Positions 44,148-55,675 are shown, counted from the first letter of the stretch. The stretch is 64,000 nucleotides of DNA from Symbiodinium sp. CCMP2592 (GCA_905221615.1 CAJNDT010004890.1:248001-312000), one strand, 5' to 3'. The notes: a model not told the origin generated them from the sequence alone. A program made the numbers and translations.

Positions 44148-44365
44148 GTAACTCAGATCCGAAAACCATAGATCGCAAGGGGTGTCACCCTAAGGGTTTT
44201 TGTAATAAATATGTTTCAAAAACACAAATCGCAAGGGGTGTCCCCCTAATTAATTAAGGTTTTGTAAGAACTCCATTACTAGAATCACAGATCGCAATGA
44301 GTGTCCCCCTAAAGGCTTTTTCAACAAATAGGTTCCAAAATCACAAATCGCAAGGGGTGTCACCG
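44148..44365 (-). repeat. Satellite X, reverse array, E copy 2
   Basis: Four units with ATCGCAAGGGGTGTC, as in copy 1. Confidence 0.75.
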
Positions 44366-44559
44366 CAAGGCAGGGTGGGAGAAGCGGGGGAGAGGCATGG
44401 GGTTAAGGGCAGGGGGCTGGGGCCCTTTTTCGGACTTGGGCTAGCTTGGAGTGCGGGCTGGGGGGGGATTGTGGGGGCCGGGGTTGGGGCTGGGGCTGAG
44501 GGCTGGGGCTGGGGGCTGGAACTGGGGGCTCGCGGATTATACAGGCTTTCTGCTCGATC

Positions 44560-44888
44560 AGAGATCACTTCCGCCAGATTTTGCCAGCAGATGTGTGAAA
44601 TCCTTAGCCTTGGTTTTGACGCGGTATTTCAAGCTTTCTACGTGATCACCGATCACTTCCGTCAGATTTTGCCAGCGGATGTGTGAAATCCCGAGCCCTT
44701 GTTTTAACGCGGTATTTACAGGCTTTCTGCGCGATCACCGATCACTTCCGCCAGATTTTACCAGCGGATGTGTGAAATCCCTAGCCCTTGCTTTAACGCG
44801 GTATTTACAGGCTTTCTGCTCGATCACGGATCACTTCCGCCAGATTTTACCAGCGCATGTGTGAAATCCCTAGCCCTTGTTTTGCCAC
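44560..44888 (-). repeat. Satellite Y, reverse array, E copy 2
   Basis: Four units in the opposite sense to the forward array. Confidence 0.85.
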
Positions 44889-45085
44889 GGAAAGCTGCTA
44901 AACCCGTGCTCGGTTTTAGTGTGGTATTTACAGCACTTTGACAAGGTCGCAGCCCGATCGCACCAAATTTTGTCACACAAAGTTGCTAAACGCCTGCTCG
45001 GTTTTAGTGTGGTATTTACAGCACGTTGACAGCCGATCGCACCAAATTTTGTCACGCAAAGTTGCTAAACCTCTGCTCTTCAACT
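44889..45085. repeat. Satellite Z, E copy 2
   Basis: About two units. The second lacks 8 bp (AAGGTCGC-like) present in copy 1. Confidence 0.7.
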
Positions 45086-45099
45086 TAGCGCTTTTCGGA

Positions 45100-45668
45100 T
45101 TCGGCTGGGGCGGCTCTTTCTTGGTGGCGGCTTCGGGCGGGCTGGGCCTTGTTCTGGAGTTCTGGAAAAGAGGGTTGGGGCTGGTGTGGGGTGGGAGTCT
45201 TAGGAAAGCTGGTGGTTGAGGCTCTGAGGGGAGCGCTGGGCTGGGGCTGCAGGCTGGGGCTGGGGAACTGGGCGGGAGGAGGCAGATGGGCAAGGCAAGT
45301 CACCGGAAAGCAGCCGCGGGTTGGGCAGGGGGGGTAGAGGGGGGGCAGAGGCAGGGGGCAGGGGGCAGAGAGGGAGAGCTGGCCGGTGTGGGACTGGGCT
45401 GGGGGGATAGGGGCAAAGGCAGGGGGGGGGGAGGGAGGAGGGCTGGGGGTGGAGGCTGGGGGGCGGGCGGCTGGGGGTGGGATGGGGGTAGAGGGCGGGG
45501 AGGGAGAGCTGGCGGAGGCGGGCGGCTGGAGACCGGTGTAGGGGGCAGAGGCAGAGAAAGAGCTGGCTGGCTGGGGGTGGAGGCTGGTGGGGGCGGGCGG
45601 CTGGGGCTGGGCTGCGAGCTGGCTGGGTCAGGGGGCTGGAGCTAGAGGCTGGGGGCTGGGTGGAGGCC
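45100..45668. repeat. G-rich minisatellite block, E copy 2
   Basis: Same repeat vocabulary as copy 1 with block rearrangements, including an extra GAGGCTCTGAGGGGAGCGCT at about 45217. Confidence 0.75.
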
Positions 45669-45675
45669 ACCGACA

Positions 45676-47395
45676 CCTATTTAAATTTTTAAAAATCTTT
45701 AAAATCTTTAAAATCTGAAAAGCTTGGTTTTCAAAAATTAAAGATTTTAAAGATTTTAAAAGCCTTTAAAATCTTTAAAATCTTTAAAATCTGAAAAGCT
45801 TGGTTTTCAAAAATTAAAGATTTTAAAGATTTTAAAAGCCTTTAAAATCTTTAAAATCTTTAAAATCTGAAAAGCTTGGTTTTCAAAAATTAAAGATTTT
45901 AAAGATTTTTAAAATTTTAAATCGTTAGGTCTGGGCTCCAGGCCACCGACACCTATTTAAAATTTTAAAAATCTTTAAAATCTTTAAAATCTGAAAAGCT
46001 TGGTTTTCAAAAATTAAAGATTTTAAAGATTTTAAAAGCCTTTAAAATCTTTAAAATCTTTAAAATCTGAAAAGCTTGGTTTTCAAAAATTAAAGATTTT
46101 AAAGATTTTAAAAGCCTTTAAAATCTTTAAAATCTTAAAATCTGAAAAGCTTGGTTTTCAAAAATTAAAGATTTTAAAGATTTTAAAGATTTTTAAAATT
46201 TTAAATATGTGTCGGTGGCCTGGAACCCAGACCTAACGATTTAAGCTTTTAAAAATCTTTAAAATCTTTAAAATCTTTAAAATCTGAAAAGCTTGGTTTT
46301 CAAAAATTAAAGATTTTAAAGATTTTAAAAGCTTTTAAAATCTTTAAAACCTTTAAAATCTGAAAAGCTTGGTTTTCAAAGATTAAAGATTTTAAAGATT
46401 TTAAAGATTTTTAAAACTTTAAATAGGTGTCGGTGGCCTGGAACCCAGACCTAACGATTTAAAATTTTAAAAATCTTTAAAATCTTTAAAATCTTTAAAA
46501 TCTGAAAAGCTTGGTTTTCAAAAATTAAAGATTTTAAAGATTTTACAAGCTTTTAAAATCTTTAAAATCTGAAAAGCTTGGTTTTCAAAAATTAAAGATT
46601 TTAAAGATTTTAAAAGCCTTTAAAATCTTTAAAATCTTTAAAATCTGAAAAGCTTGGTTTTCAAAAATTAAAGATTTTAAAGATTTTAAAGATTTTTAAA
46701 ATTCTAAATCGTTAGGTCTGGGCTCCAGGCCACCGACACCTATTTAAATTTTTAAAAATCTTTAAAATCTTAAAATCTTTAAAATCTGGAAAGCTTGGTT
46801 TTCAAAAATTAAAGGTTTTAAAGATTTTAAAAGCCTTTAAAATCTTTAAAATCTGAAAAGCTTGGTTTTCAAAAATTAAAGATTTTAAAGATTTTAAAAG
46901 CCTTTTCTTTAAAATCTTTAAAATCTGAAAAGCTTGGTTTTCAAAAATTAAAGATTTTAAAGATTTTTAAAATTTTAAATCGTTAGGTCTGGGCTCCAGG
47001 CCACCGACACCTATTTAAAATTTTAAAAATCTTTAAAATCTTTAAAATCTGAAAAGCTTTTCAAAAATTAAAGATTTTAAAGATTTTAAAAGCCTTTAAA
47101 ATCTTTAAAATCTGAAAAGCTTGGTTTTCAAAAATTAAAGATTTTAAAGATTTTAAAGATTTTTAAAATTTTAAATCGTTAGGTCTGGGCTCCAGGCCAC
47201 CGACACCTATTTAAAATTTTAAAAATCTTTAAAATCTTTAAAATCTGAAAAGCTTGGTTTTCAAAAATTAAAGATTTTAAAGATTTTAAAAGCCTTTAAA
47301 ATCTTTAAAATCTGAAAAGCTTGGTTTTCAAAAATAAAAGATTTTAAAAGCATCTGAAATCTTTAAAATCCTTAAAATCTGAAAAGCCTGAATTG
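45676..47395. repeat. AT-rich higher-order array, E copy 2 (clean)
   Basis: Regular TTTAAAATC monomers and AAAAGCTTGGTTTTC hairpins. The module GGTCTGGGCTCCAGGCCACC appears at about 45926, 46714, 46987 and 47181. At 46206-46245 and 46424-46460 the module is inverted (GTCGGTGGCCTGGAACCCAG), so one internal segment is flipped. Confidence 0.85.
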
Positions 47396-47456
47396 ATATA
47401 GTATTGATAAACAAAGCAAAGCCATACGTCAAATAGACCCTAAAGGTCCTACGTAC

Positions 47457-47466
47457 ATAAGGGTAT
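47457..47466. repeat. Right half of outer 10-bp target-site duplication candidate
   Basis: ATAAGGGTAT directly after the terminal GTAC of E copy 2, identical to 2912-2921. Confidence 0.5.
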
Positions 47467-47478
47467 AGGGTTTAGGGC

Positions 47479-47573
47479 CTACTTGGAGGTTCATGGGCAG
47501 CCCGAATATGGGCTATAAGTGTAGTTACCCTACTTATAACCCTACTTATAACCACCCATGAACCTCCAAGTAG
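47479..47573. repeat. Family A element (short, 95 bp)
   Basis: CCTACTTGGAGGTTCATGGG at the left and CCATGAACCTCCAAGTAGG at the right, with TA at both edges. Confidence 0.85.
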
Positions 47574-48497
47574 GTTCTAAGGTTTTCAGGTTTAAGGTTT
47601 CGTGCAATTTCGACGTCTCCGGTTGGGCCCTCTTGGTTTAGGGCTGCGGGTTCAGAGACTATCAAGATTTCGACCTAAAGGCCGGCATCTTGGGATGACA
47701 AGCTGTGATCCCACTAACCACGAAGCTCTGCGAACATTTGAGCCTTGACATGCATGCCAATGGGATGCTACACCCCAGACCCAGTCAAGTGTACGGTAGG
47801 CCTTTCTTTAACGCGAAAGAGGAGAAACCCTCGCTACTGCACCTTAAGGCCCCCAAGACTGTACATCCGACAAGCCTGTCAACCGATGCAAATCCCGAGC
47901 AGAGGGGCCTAAATGGAACGATGCTGCACCGACCGTATCTTTCATAGGCGTGGTAGAAGTACACCGGGATGAGACTACTGCACTCAAAAACCCGGAGGGC
48001 TTTCCTTGCGGGTTTCGTGGTCATCGTTTTAGGGGGCTCTTGTGGAAGCAAGCCCGTTCTGTTCGCCTTTTCTTCATCCCACATTGGGCTTTTTCTTGGT
48101 GCGGGCTCCCTTCCGAAATACTTCAGAAGGACCCGCAATTGAGGAGCAACAAACACATGAGGCTAGAGTACAATAACTAATCTTAATCCTGAACCCAAAG
48201 CTCAAACTCCTAGACCTCAAGTCCAACACCCGAATCTTCAGACTAGAAGTCGGAAGAAATAAATCGAAGATGTATCCCCCTGATGATGCTTATACATCTA
48301 TACTATAACATATAACCCAGAAGCTACGAACCCTAAACCCTAAACTGCTGAGTAGTAATTGAGGTCCCCAATCCTAAATCTGATTGTTCATAAGATTCCC
48401 CTATTCTTGGGTCCCAAACGAGTATCCCCGTATAGCAACTGTATACCGCTACTACAATATACCCGAAACTCTGTTTCAGATCCTGAGGGCCCCTATA
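47574..48497. other. Island without called gene
   Basis: 47705-48180 is freer of repeats and open on both strands (plus 80 codons at 47705-47947, minus 123 codons at 47785-48156). Neither translation shows a recognisable domain. CCCTAAA fragments at about 48330. Confidence 0.35.
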
Positions 48498-48620
48498 GTG
48501 CTTGGAGGCGCATGGGTAGTTATAAGTAGGGTTATAAGCCCCTTAATATGTGTTGTATTTACAGTCACCCTCCTTACAACCCCACTGATTACTGATAACT
48601 ACAAATGAGCCTCCAAGTAG
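48498..48620. repeat. Family A element, diverged
   Basis: GCTTGGAGGCGCATGGGTAG at the left and AATGAGCCTCCAAGTAG at the right. Confidence 0.75.
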
Positions 48621-48766
48621 ATCCTACATCCCTTATTCCCTCCAAGTCCCTCCTAATCCCCAAACCCTAAACCGACAAGCGTCCGAGGGGTTGTTCTCGA
48701 GGAGATTCTCGAAGTGATGCTGTGCAATCCTGACGGAGCTATCGACTGTGGGAGCTGATAAGACGT

Positions 48767-48871
48767 AATATAGGGGCTTTCATAATCAGAATAGGGTTTG
48801 GGGGGTATAGTCTAATATGACAGTAATAAGCAACCCCCCAAAACTCTATTCTAAGTTAAGGTCCCTACAGT
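48767..48871. repeat. Family I element, complete
   Basis: TAATATAGGGGCTTTCATAA with TCAGAATAGGGTTTGGGG at the left. CCCCAAAACTCTATTCTAAG with GTCCCTACAGTA at the right. Confidence 0.75.
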
Positions 48872-50238
48872 AAAGTTTAGGACCTAAGATGTAGCGATTA
48901 GCTCGTATGCTTATAGGGTTTGAAAAAAGGGGTTAGAAGAGTTTGAAATGTGCTCCTTTGGGTTTTTTCATGTTGTTTCACTATAAGACCACCGGAACCA
49001 TGGTCCAACTACTCTGGCACCTGCTATATCGGGCTTGAAGTTTGTCATTCATGTCAAGGTGTTAGTGCGCGACACCCAGGCAACGGGTCAAGGTTGTGTC
49101 AGCTCCTGGCATCAACAGATTCTCTCGAGCCCAACTTAACTAGATCGAAAGGTTTTGTTGAAATTCTCGGAAAGACGGCTGCTAGCCTGAAGCCTAAACA
49201 GGCTCGAAACCCTGAGCTACGAACTTCCATACAGTAAACTCCTTGCCCTCAAACCTTAAATCCTGAAGCCTTCACCTAAGCTTTGAAACCTCCAAACAGA
49301 GCCGAGATTCCAAAGCATCACGGCGATGGGTGTCGCTACACGGAACGTCGCCTCGAAAGGCACGCTAAACTTAAACTCGGCGACCGAACCCTGCACCCTT
49401 TTGGGTCTTTTTCAGAGTTCCATTAAGGGTTGCTAAGCCTTAAACCTTTTTCGGTTTTAGTGTCTTTCCGGTTTGGGGTTGCAACCAAGAAACTCTTAAA
49501 TCTGCACTTGTGGCGGCTTAGAGTTAGAATAGCCAAGCCGTAAGAACATGGTGCGCAAAAGCCTCCGAGCCCCAAACGCTGTACCACTAAACCCCTAAGC
49601 CTAAACCCTAAACCCCTAAGCCTAACAGCCAACATATATATATATATATATATATGTACATACACTTGTATAATGTTTATATTTGTTTCAGTAGATTTTA
49701 TTTTAGTGAGCAAGTCTTAGACCGGTTTGGAATATTGGGATTATTGTTGTTCTGAGCATCAGTAAACGCGGCAGTATGCTCAGTATCACACCGCAATACT
49801 TTTTGGCATAGTCTTGCCCATGCGGCGTGCCCCCCGAACCCCACCCCAAACCCTAAAACCTGAACCCTGAACTCCTCACCCTTCCTAAACTCTAAGCCTG
49901 TAGACTCAAACGCTTAAGTCCCCCATCCTCACCCCTAAAAGGTTGCGCAATTGGCAGTAGGTTTTTGATCTCGCGCAAACGCGGCCAAGCTGAGGGTAGC
50001 TAGGACTGAACAATGGCTTGCTTCCGAAGTGTAGGGATCAACTCAGCTTGAGCATTTGGGGTTTTAGGGTTGAGGACCTGTGATGTTTAGGTTGCGGAAT
50101 TCGGACCAATCTGGGTTGCCTGGACCCTCACAACCCTAAGCCCTAAACCTCATGTGCCGTGTCTTGCTTTGGCTACCCTGCTTCCTTCTTTCGGAAGCTG
50201 GTCTACCAAAACGGCGAGTATGGGGGGGGGGGGTGGCT
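48872..50238. other. Mosaic, no gene called
   Basis: Plus-strand frame 48950-49237 (95 codons) is protein-like in places (VCHSCQGVSARHPGNGSR) but has no known family. (TA)n at 49634-49656, CCCTAAA-type tracts at about 49590-49625 and 49840-49900, and a run of 13 G near 50222-50233. Confidence 0.35.
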
Positions 50239-50343
50239 TAATATAGGGCCCCTGATAATTGGGACAGGGTTTTGGGGTATATTGTACTACACATACAGTA
50301 AGAAACCCCCAAGATAGTATAGGTCATGATTAATGCCCCTATA
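50239..50343. repeat. Family I element, complete
   Basis: TAATATAGGGCCCCTGATAA at the left and GTCATGATTAATGCCCCTAT at the right, with inner GTTTTGGGG and CCCCCAAGATAG. Confidence 0.75.
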
Positions 50344-52013
50344 GCTTTTGGGGCAGATTATCGTCTAGTGTCTACGGATTATCGGGGAGGGCTGACGACA
50401 CTAATCGTTCAGACCTCTGCATGAAGCTCTGAAACCCTGCACTCGAACCTAGAAACCCTGAAGTCCTCAACCTCTAAGCCCGACACCCCAACCCCTACTA
50501 ACCCCTAAACCGCCAGCACGTGAATAGACAGCAGAGCTGCTTGGGATCGTTCTCGCCATCCCAAGAACATCTTCTCGCCCAGCACGGTGCCCACGTCCGT
50601 GATAGAGACGCAGCCTGTCCGGGGTGTAGGGTTTGCATTGTAGGTAAGCACAGCTGCATGCTGTTTCAGATATTACGGAAGGGTATACTGTACAGCTTCG
50701 TTGAACCATGCAAAAGTCATCATGCCACCACACAGTGCGTGAACATGTACATATGTGCGTACATGCACACACACACAAACACGTACTCAGAGCTACACAT
50801 GTCACATGTTGTATATAAACATGTACATATGTGTGCATGCGCCAGAAGGTTCCCAACAAGCATGTCCTTGAACCCGCAAACCATGAACTCTCCCCTCCCT
50901 CTCTCCATATCTACATACATATCTCTGTCTATGTGTATGTAGAGTTAGATATTTATAGGTAGAGATAGAAATACCGACACAGATAGAGATGTAGGCATAT
51001 AGCAGATCCAAATGTGCTCGTGTGTCTACTGCTTGGTGCTCGGGGAGATTGCTCGCCGAGTTGGTGAGTTCCTAGTGGACTTACGGGCCTCAGGGTCTTC
51101 GAGGTGGCTTGGGGTTTATGGTTTAGTCCTTGGGAGTTCAGGGCGGTTTAGGGGTTGATGGTTGGTTGACTAGCTGTTGCTGAGCTGCGCCATCCCAATA
51201 CAGAAGGCTGTTCTTGCAAACATATCAAGGTTCTGCTTGCCCAAAACGGTTTAAGGTCACCTAATCAGCTACCGTGCTTGTTATGCCAAGGAACTACCCA
51301 CATTAGCCCATCACAGTTATCTTGTTCTTGCAGCAGGCGTAAGAATGAGGCCGTGGGAGAGCAAAAGTAAGCAGGGAGGTGACTGTAAAGTCTAGGGACG
51401 ATCGAGGGACAGCAATATGTACACAATAGACAGATCTGTATTTCGTGGTTCTGACTATAGAGTCTAAAGCACCAGGGAATGTAGGCTTCGGTTTTGTGGT
51501 ATGAATGTTCAAATAAAGTCCAGAGGCCTTGGGTATGCGGTCTGAGGGTGTACTGAGAGGGTCGGAAGACTCAGGAAATACGATCATAAGCAAGGTAGCT
51601 ATACACTTCTGTGACTGGACAAGAACTTTAGAGTAGGGTGCTCCGCAAACCCCAAACAAGCGGAACATGCGGAGTCGGCAGCCTTCAACCCTAAACCCCT
51701 GGACACTTAAACCCCAACAACCCATAACCAAGCCTTGTGACATAACCACCCGGTCACAAACCCCGAGAACCTTAACCCGAAACCCTTCTAGCAACTCTTA
51801 CTGTAACCGCGACCCCAAACTTTAATTCGCGAAACCCCACAAAAACTAAACCGCGCAAACCCAAAACCCCCCTCACAGTAGCTCTTGTAGTACCCCTTGA
51901 TCGAAACAGCCCCTAAACCAATCCTCAATCCCAAACCCCTTTGAGGAAGCCCTGAAACCACTCCAAATCCTAAATCCTATAAGCCCCACGGCCTAAACCC
52001 TAAAAAACCCCGA
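50344..52013. other. Mosaic with short simple repeats and CCCTAAA-type tracts
   Basis: ACATGTACATATGTG occurs twice at about 50745 and 50820 around an ACACAC run. 51660-52010 is a strongly degenerate CCCTAAA-strand stretch. The frames at 50467-50942 lie over simple repeats. No gene is called. Confidence 0.4.
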
Positions 52014-52031
52014 GGGTCCATATACAGTACC

Positions 52032-52091
52032 CTTATGGAATTAGGTACCAAAAGACCACCCGCATTCGTTTTGGGGAGCTAATTCCATAAT
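52032..52091. repeat. Small hairpin
   Basis: TTATGGAATTAG (52034) and CTAATTCCATAA (52079) are inverted 12-mers. Confidence 0.55.
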
Positions 52092-52127
52092 GGTTTTGGG
52101 GAAATATATAATTCCATCATGGTAGTG

Positions 52128-52234
52128 TAAAGGGAACTCCAGAAAGTTGGAATATGGTTTCAGGGTAGGATACCCTATAATTTACCATACAGGGTTTAGG
52201 ATAATCATATTCCTACTTTCTGGCTTTTACTTTA
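52128..52234. repeat. Family E element
   Basis: TAAAGGGAACTCCAGAAAGT at the left and ACTTTCTGGCTTTTACTTTA at the right. Very close to the copy at 26319-26424. Confidence 0.9.
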
Positions 52235-52434
52235 TATGGATTCTCTGATCTAAATAAACCCCTAAACCCTATAGAATCCCTATAGATCCCATTAAAGGGA
52301 CCATTAACACAACCTGTATAACTAACCCTAAGTATCCCTAAGAGAGGGCAGCCTTCAGCTTCCGTCTCCGCACGGACCTTGCCGAACTCTTGCAGCCGTA
52401 GAGTTCGGTCTGTGCTGCCTTCTTCCTGGAACTT

Positions 52435-52610
52435 AGGGGTTTTAGGGGTTTAGGGTTTGGGGTGTTAGGGGTTTAGGCTTTAGGGATTTAGAGGTTTAGG
52501 GTTTGGGGTTAGGGCTTCAGGGGTTTACGGGTTCAGGTCTTGTTTTGGGTGTAGGGGTTGTTAAGGGTTTTGGGTTTGAGGGTTGGGGACGAGTGGTTTG
52601 GGCGGTTTAT
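52435..52610 (+). repeat. Telomere-like tract (TTTAGGG strand), degenerate
   Basis: TTTAGGGTTTGGGGTGTTAG and related units over about 175 bp. Confidence 0.75.
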
Positions 52611-52778
52611 TTTTTAAAACACTTCTCGAATCTCTACTGAGGGGGTCCCGCCTCCTGCCAATATTAATTAGGGGCAAGAAATATCTCTGTACCCGCATTC
52701 TTATGTTAACGTCGAGTTTTTGAAGTGGGATCCAGATTCCACAGGCGACCCTAAACCCTAAGTCCTTATCTTATTTAC

Positions 52779-53130
52779 CATGGTTACCACGAACCCAAAT
52801 GGGCCACTCATCCTGACCGGGACTTATTCCATACTGCGGCTCATTTCTTACGCCCTGGATGCTGTCGGGATGTAAAGGTGGGATGGGTCGAAGCACACAA
52901 AGAGCTTTCTGATGCGAGTGGGGCACTGGACCTTTGGCAGATCTTCCACAACAGTCGGGCATACCATTAGGCTGTTGATGTACTCAGATCTAGCATCCCT
53001 CCTGACATGCTTATTACTGCTCGTAAAATGCTCAAGGAGGCTGCACAGAATGATCTTCTGATCCGAACGCGTGCTACCTATGTTCTCAGTGCTACGATGG
53101 ATGAATTCTGAGATCTCGAAATGCTAGTCT
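52779..53130 (+). pseudogene. Dead RNase H domain fragment of a second LINE-type retroelement
   Basis: Plus-strand frame from 52779 reads HGYHEPKWATHPDRDLFHTA and then KVGWVEAHKELSDASGALDL, WQIFHNSRAYH, stop. This resembles the last part of a retroelement RNase H (the conserved His of the EAH stretch, then N-x-x-A-D). At the catalytic Asp position the codon is TAC (Tyr), and the next but one codon is TAG (52968-52970). The frame then continues (DVLRSSIPPDMLITARKMLK) to TGA at 53109-53111. It starts right after CCCTAAACCCTAAG and ends in CCCTAAAGCCCC, so the fragment is framed by telomere-like sequence. It is not derived from the LINE at 59109-64000, whose RNase H reads differently. Confidence 0.65.
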
Positions 53131-53329
53131 GTGCAACCTTCTGAACTGGTGTTCCATCGCAAACATGCAGTGGGTGTCTCACGAGTTCAACCACTGGGCA
53201 CTCTCATTCCAAGTGAAACCCTAAAGCCCCAAATCCAGATTTCAAGCCGGTGTCCCCAAAAAGCCCGATACTATACTGAACTTAGAACCCTAGCAACAAG
53301 CATGTTTTTAGATGTTTCTTTGGGGTTAT

Positions 53330-53475
53330 AATAATCCCAAATTAAAAAAACTATTTCTAAGTACCCCTAAGGATAAGCTCCCGGCCTTGACCACATCCCC
53401 GAGGAAGTTCATCTTACGCTCTGCGATGTTTGTCAGAAGCCGGATGAAGCCAGGCTCCATGCCTTTGCTTAGGAG
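53330..53475 (-). other. Exon-like open stretch
   Basis: Minus strand reads SKGMEPGFIRLLTNIAERKM then NFLGDVVKAGSLS, with balanced amino-acid composition unlike the surrounding repeats. It runs on through AT-rich sequence to a stop near 53330. No family recognised. Confidence 0.25.
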
Positions 53476-53576
53476 TATCCTTTGGGGTTTGGGGTGTTGG
53501 GCTCAGGATGTTTCGGGAAAGTGGAATTAGGGTTCGGTGTAAATACTGGGCTCTTGCTGAGGAAACTATTTAAAAT

Positions 53577-53621
53577 TACCATAATAGGGAAACCGTTTAC
53601 TATAGGTCCCTATTATGGTAA
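53577..53621. repeat. Perfect hairpin (15-bp arms)
   Basis: TTACCATAATAGGGA and TCCCTATTATGGTAA. Confidence 0.8.
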
Positions 53622-54298
53622 CTTCAACTGAATTCCTAACAAGAAGCCAAATTATGGGTGTCCTTGCGTTCGAACAGCTGTTTCACCTTGCTATCTCATG
53701 CTTAGTGCCTGAAAGCAAGAAACTTACGGGTTCAGGGTTTAGGGCGTTGCGGGCATGTTGGAGAATCCTTATCTGCCGCCACTACGTTCGCTGTCCTTTG
53801 AAAGGAATGCTCCCTAAGGTCTTTAACTGGACACAAAATACCTTAAATCTTGAATTACTCAAATGATCTCTTCGGAGTTAGGGGACATGACCTGTAAACC
53901 CTAAACATTTTGAATGATTCACTTCGTTTTTCGTCGAGCCAGCAGAAAGCACCTGTAAATCATCAACCGTGACAAGCCCGACATGACTCAGCCTGTTCGT
54001 CCTTGAGTTGAGGAATTGTCCCCCGAAACCTTCAAGACTAAAACCAACCCGAAACCCGAAACCCCTAAACCCTCAACCCTAAACCATATTAAACGACTCG
54101 CTTGATTAATTTTGACTAGGAACCTGCAGATGAAGTATACAGAGCCGATACCATTCATGGAATGAAGGTTTATGGTAGATGGACTCAGGGTTCAGATTTC
54201 AGGGCTTGCCTTAACCCGAGGAACCTACCATTTCTAAGAACAACAACAGAAGATAATTATAATAATCAGGAATCCTAAAACGGCAAGTTTTGTAGCGT
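53622..54298. other. Mosaic, no gene called
   Basis: 83-codon plus frame at 53615-53866 without recognisable features. CCCTAAA-type tract at about 54055-54090. Confidence 0.35.
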
Positions 54299-54655
54299 TC
54301 ACGCACGGCACATGAACTGAACCTGAAGTCTCACGATCTCATCTAACGCTTCCGTCGACATCGACTCTGCGTCCGGGGAGCCGTAGAAAAGCTTCATACC
54401 GGCTAGGACATCTGCGGGCCTGGCAGGCTTCAGTTGTTGCCATGAACGTGCAGTGTCCGCCTGCACTAGAGTAGCAGTAATGTTCAACAACAATGAGTAA
54501 AGGAAAACAAACGAACATTTCGAACACTGATGGCCATGATGATACACCAACACACTTCCCACGAGGCCAATCACGGCTGCCGCCATCACCATCACCACCA
54601 TCACCACCACGACCAGCAGTAGTAGTAGCAGCACCACCACCACCGCCGCCGCCAC
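54299..54655 (-). CDS. Possible membrane or secreted protein exon, uncertain
   Basis: 118-codon minus-strand frame. The first 45 residues are Ala/Val/Leu/Met and come from a GTG/GTA-type trinucleotide repeat (54570-54650), so they may be fortuitous. The following part is protein-like: FVFLYSLLLNITATLVQADT is hydrophobic and is followed by a polar stretch (LKPARPADVLAGMKLFYGS, PDAESMSTEALDEIVRL). No family recognised. Confidence 0.25.
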   Translation of the reverse strand: MAAAVVVVLLLLLLVVVVMVVMVMAAAVIGLVGSVLVYHHGHQCSKCSFVFLYSLLLNITATLVQADTARSWQQLKPARPADVLAGMKLFYGSPDAESMSTEALDEIVRLQVQFMCRA

Positions 54656-54814
54656 GACTTGTGGTGACTCAACTTATAGGTAGTTATGGCCATGGTTACA
54701 GTGCCAAGCACAATGATGACAAGAGTGACAAAAGGAACAACAAGACTAGTGGCAATAAGCCTAGTGGCAGCAATAACTGACTGTTCCAGGAGTCAGGACT
54801 CAAGGCCGCGGATT

Positions 54815-54865
54815 TCCCTAAACCCCTAAACCCTAAACTGCCCTTAACCCCTAAACCTTAAACTG
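54815..54865 (-). repeat. Telomere-like tract (CCCTAAA strand)
   Basis: CCCTAAACCCCTAAACCCTA and diverged units. Confidence 0.8.
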
Positions 54866-54987
54866 TGAAGTGGCCTGGTAAGGCTCTGCTGCAGGACCAC
54901 GGAGGTCTGTCTGGAACGCGACATGTAGATCGATGCCATACCTGCGCTCACAGGAAAAGGAGCTTGGGGCTTAGGGTTCAGTGTCTC

Positions 54988-55098
54988 GTACTTGTCGGGT
55001 ATCATGGGGAACTAAAGGTTAACCTTTTTCGTTATGGAGGGATTATATAGGGACTATACTACTCAAATAAGGTTAAAGGTTACCTACTCTACTACTAG
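54988..55098. repeat. Family L repeat, opposite orientation to 18960-19072
   Basis: ACTTGTCGGGTATCATGGGG to GGTTACCTACTCTACTACTA matches the reverse complement of the first copy. Confidence 0.7.
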
Positions 55099-55675
55099 GG
55101 TCTAGGGTCTTTTTTTTTAAAGAGGGTCTAGGGTTTAGGCTCAGGATTTGGTGGTTAATTCCTACTTGCTAATGGTCGGCTTACCAGTTTGTAAACTTGT
55201 AAACCTCACCCCTAGAGAAGGCCTAAAGTGTACAGCGTAAGGCTTCAAGCTTGAAAAGCCTCGGGTCAAAGGTCCAAGTTGCAAGATTTGAGGATGAGTG
55301 TAGAGTCTGGAAATTTCGGATTTTGTACCCAGGTTTGGGGTTTCGTGATTACTCCCGCGTCCCGGACCGACACCTTAGTTAAATTACCGTACACTTTCAA
55401 CCTTACAGCTGTCGCAGAGCTTCCAGCTTGTGGGTAGTGTAACCACGCTATGTGTCTTAATTAGGGGTCTTGTTTGCAAGTGTTTGGGCTCATAGTTCGG
55501 GGCATAGAGGAGCTAATGCCTTTCGATAATACTGGAATCCGTACTGCCAACACGCGGGGTTCAGAACCCTAAACCCTAGACTGCTAAGATTCGACAGCAT
55601 CCTAAAACTAAGGCTCCCCGAAGCACCTAGAGGTCCGACAGTATAGCGGAAAGCCGTAGGCCTCTGTTTAGAGCT
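55099..55675. other. Unique sequence with TTTAGGG fragments
   Basis: No gene seen. Confidence 0.4.

Larger units (their letters stand above)
36289..47456 (+). mobile_element. Giant TIR element E, copy 2 (11.17 kb, internally rearranged)
   Basis: Same ends and same internal order as copy 1, in the same orientation. It contains a partial tandem duplication: 36661-38969 repeats the start of 38970 onward. The first of the two repeated parts lacks 1066 bp corresponding to copy 1 5076-6141 (junction at 38364/38365). The junction at 38969/38970 joins the end of the GGTGGAGAGAGGA block to TCGCGCCGGGAACC without obvious microhomology. Elsewhere it differs from copy 1 mainly by point changes and by repeat-length changes. 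Confidence 0.8.

Noticed and set aside
49423-49713. 96-codon minus-strand frame with a Tyr-Ile run
   Set aside because: Runs through a (TA)n microsatellite and telomere-like CCCTAAA sequence.
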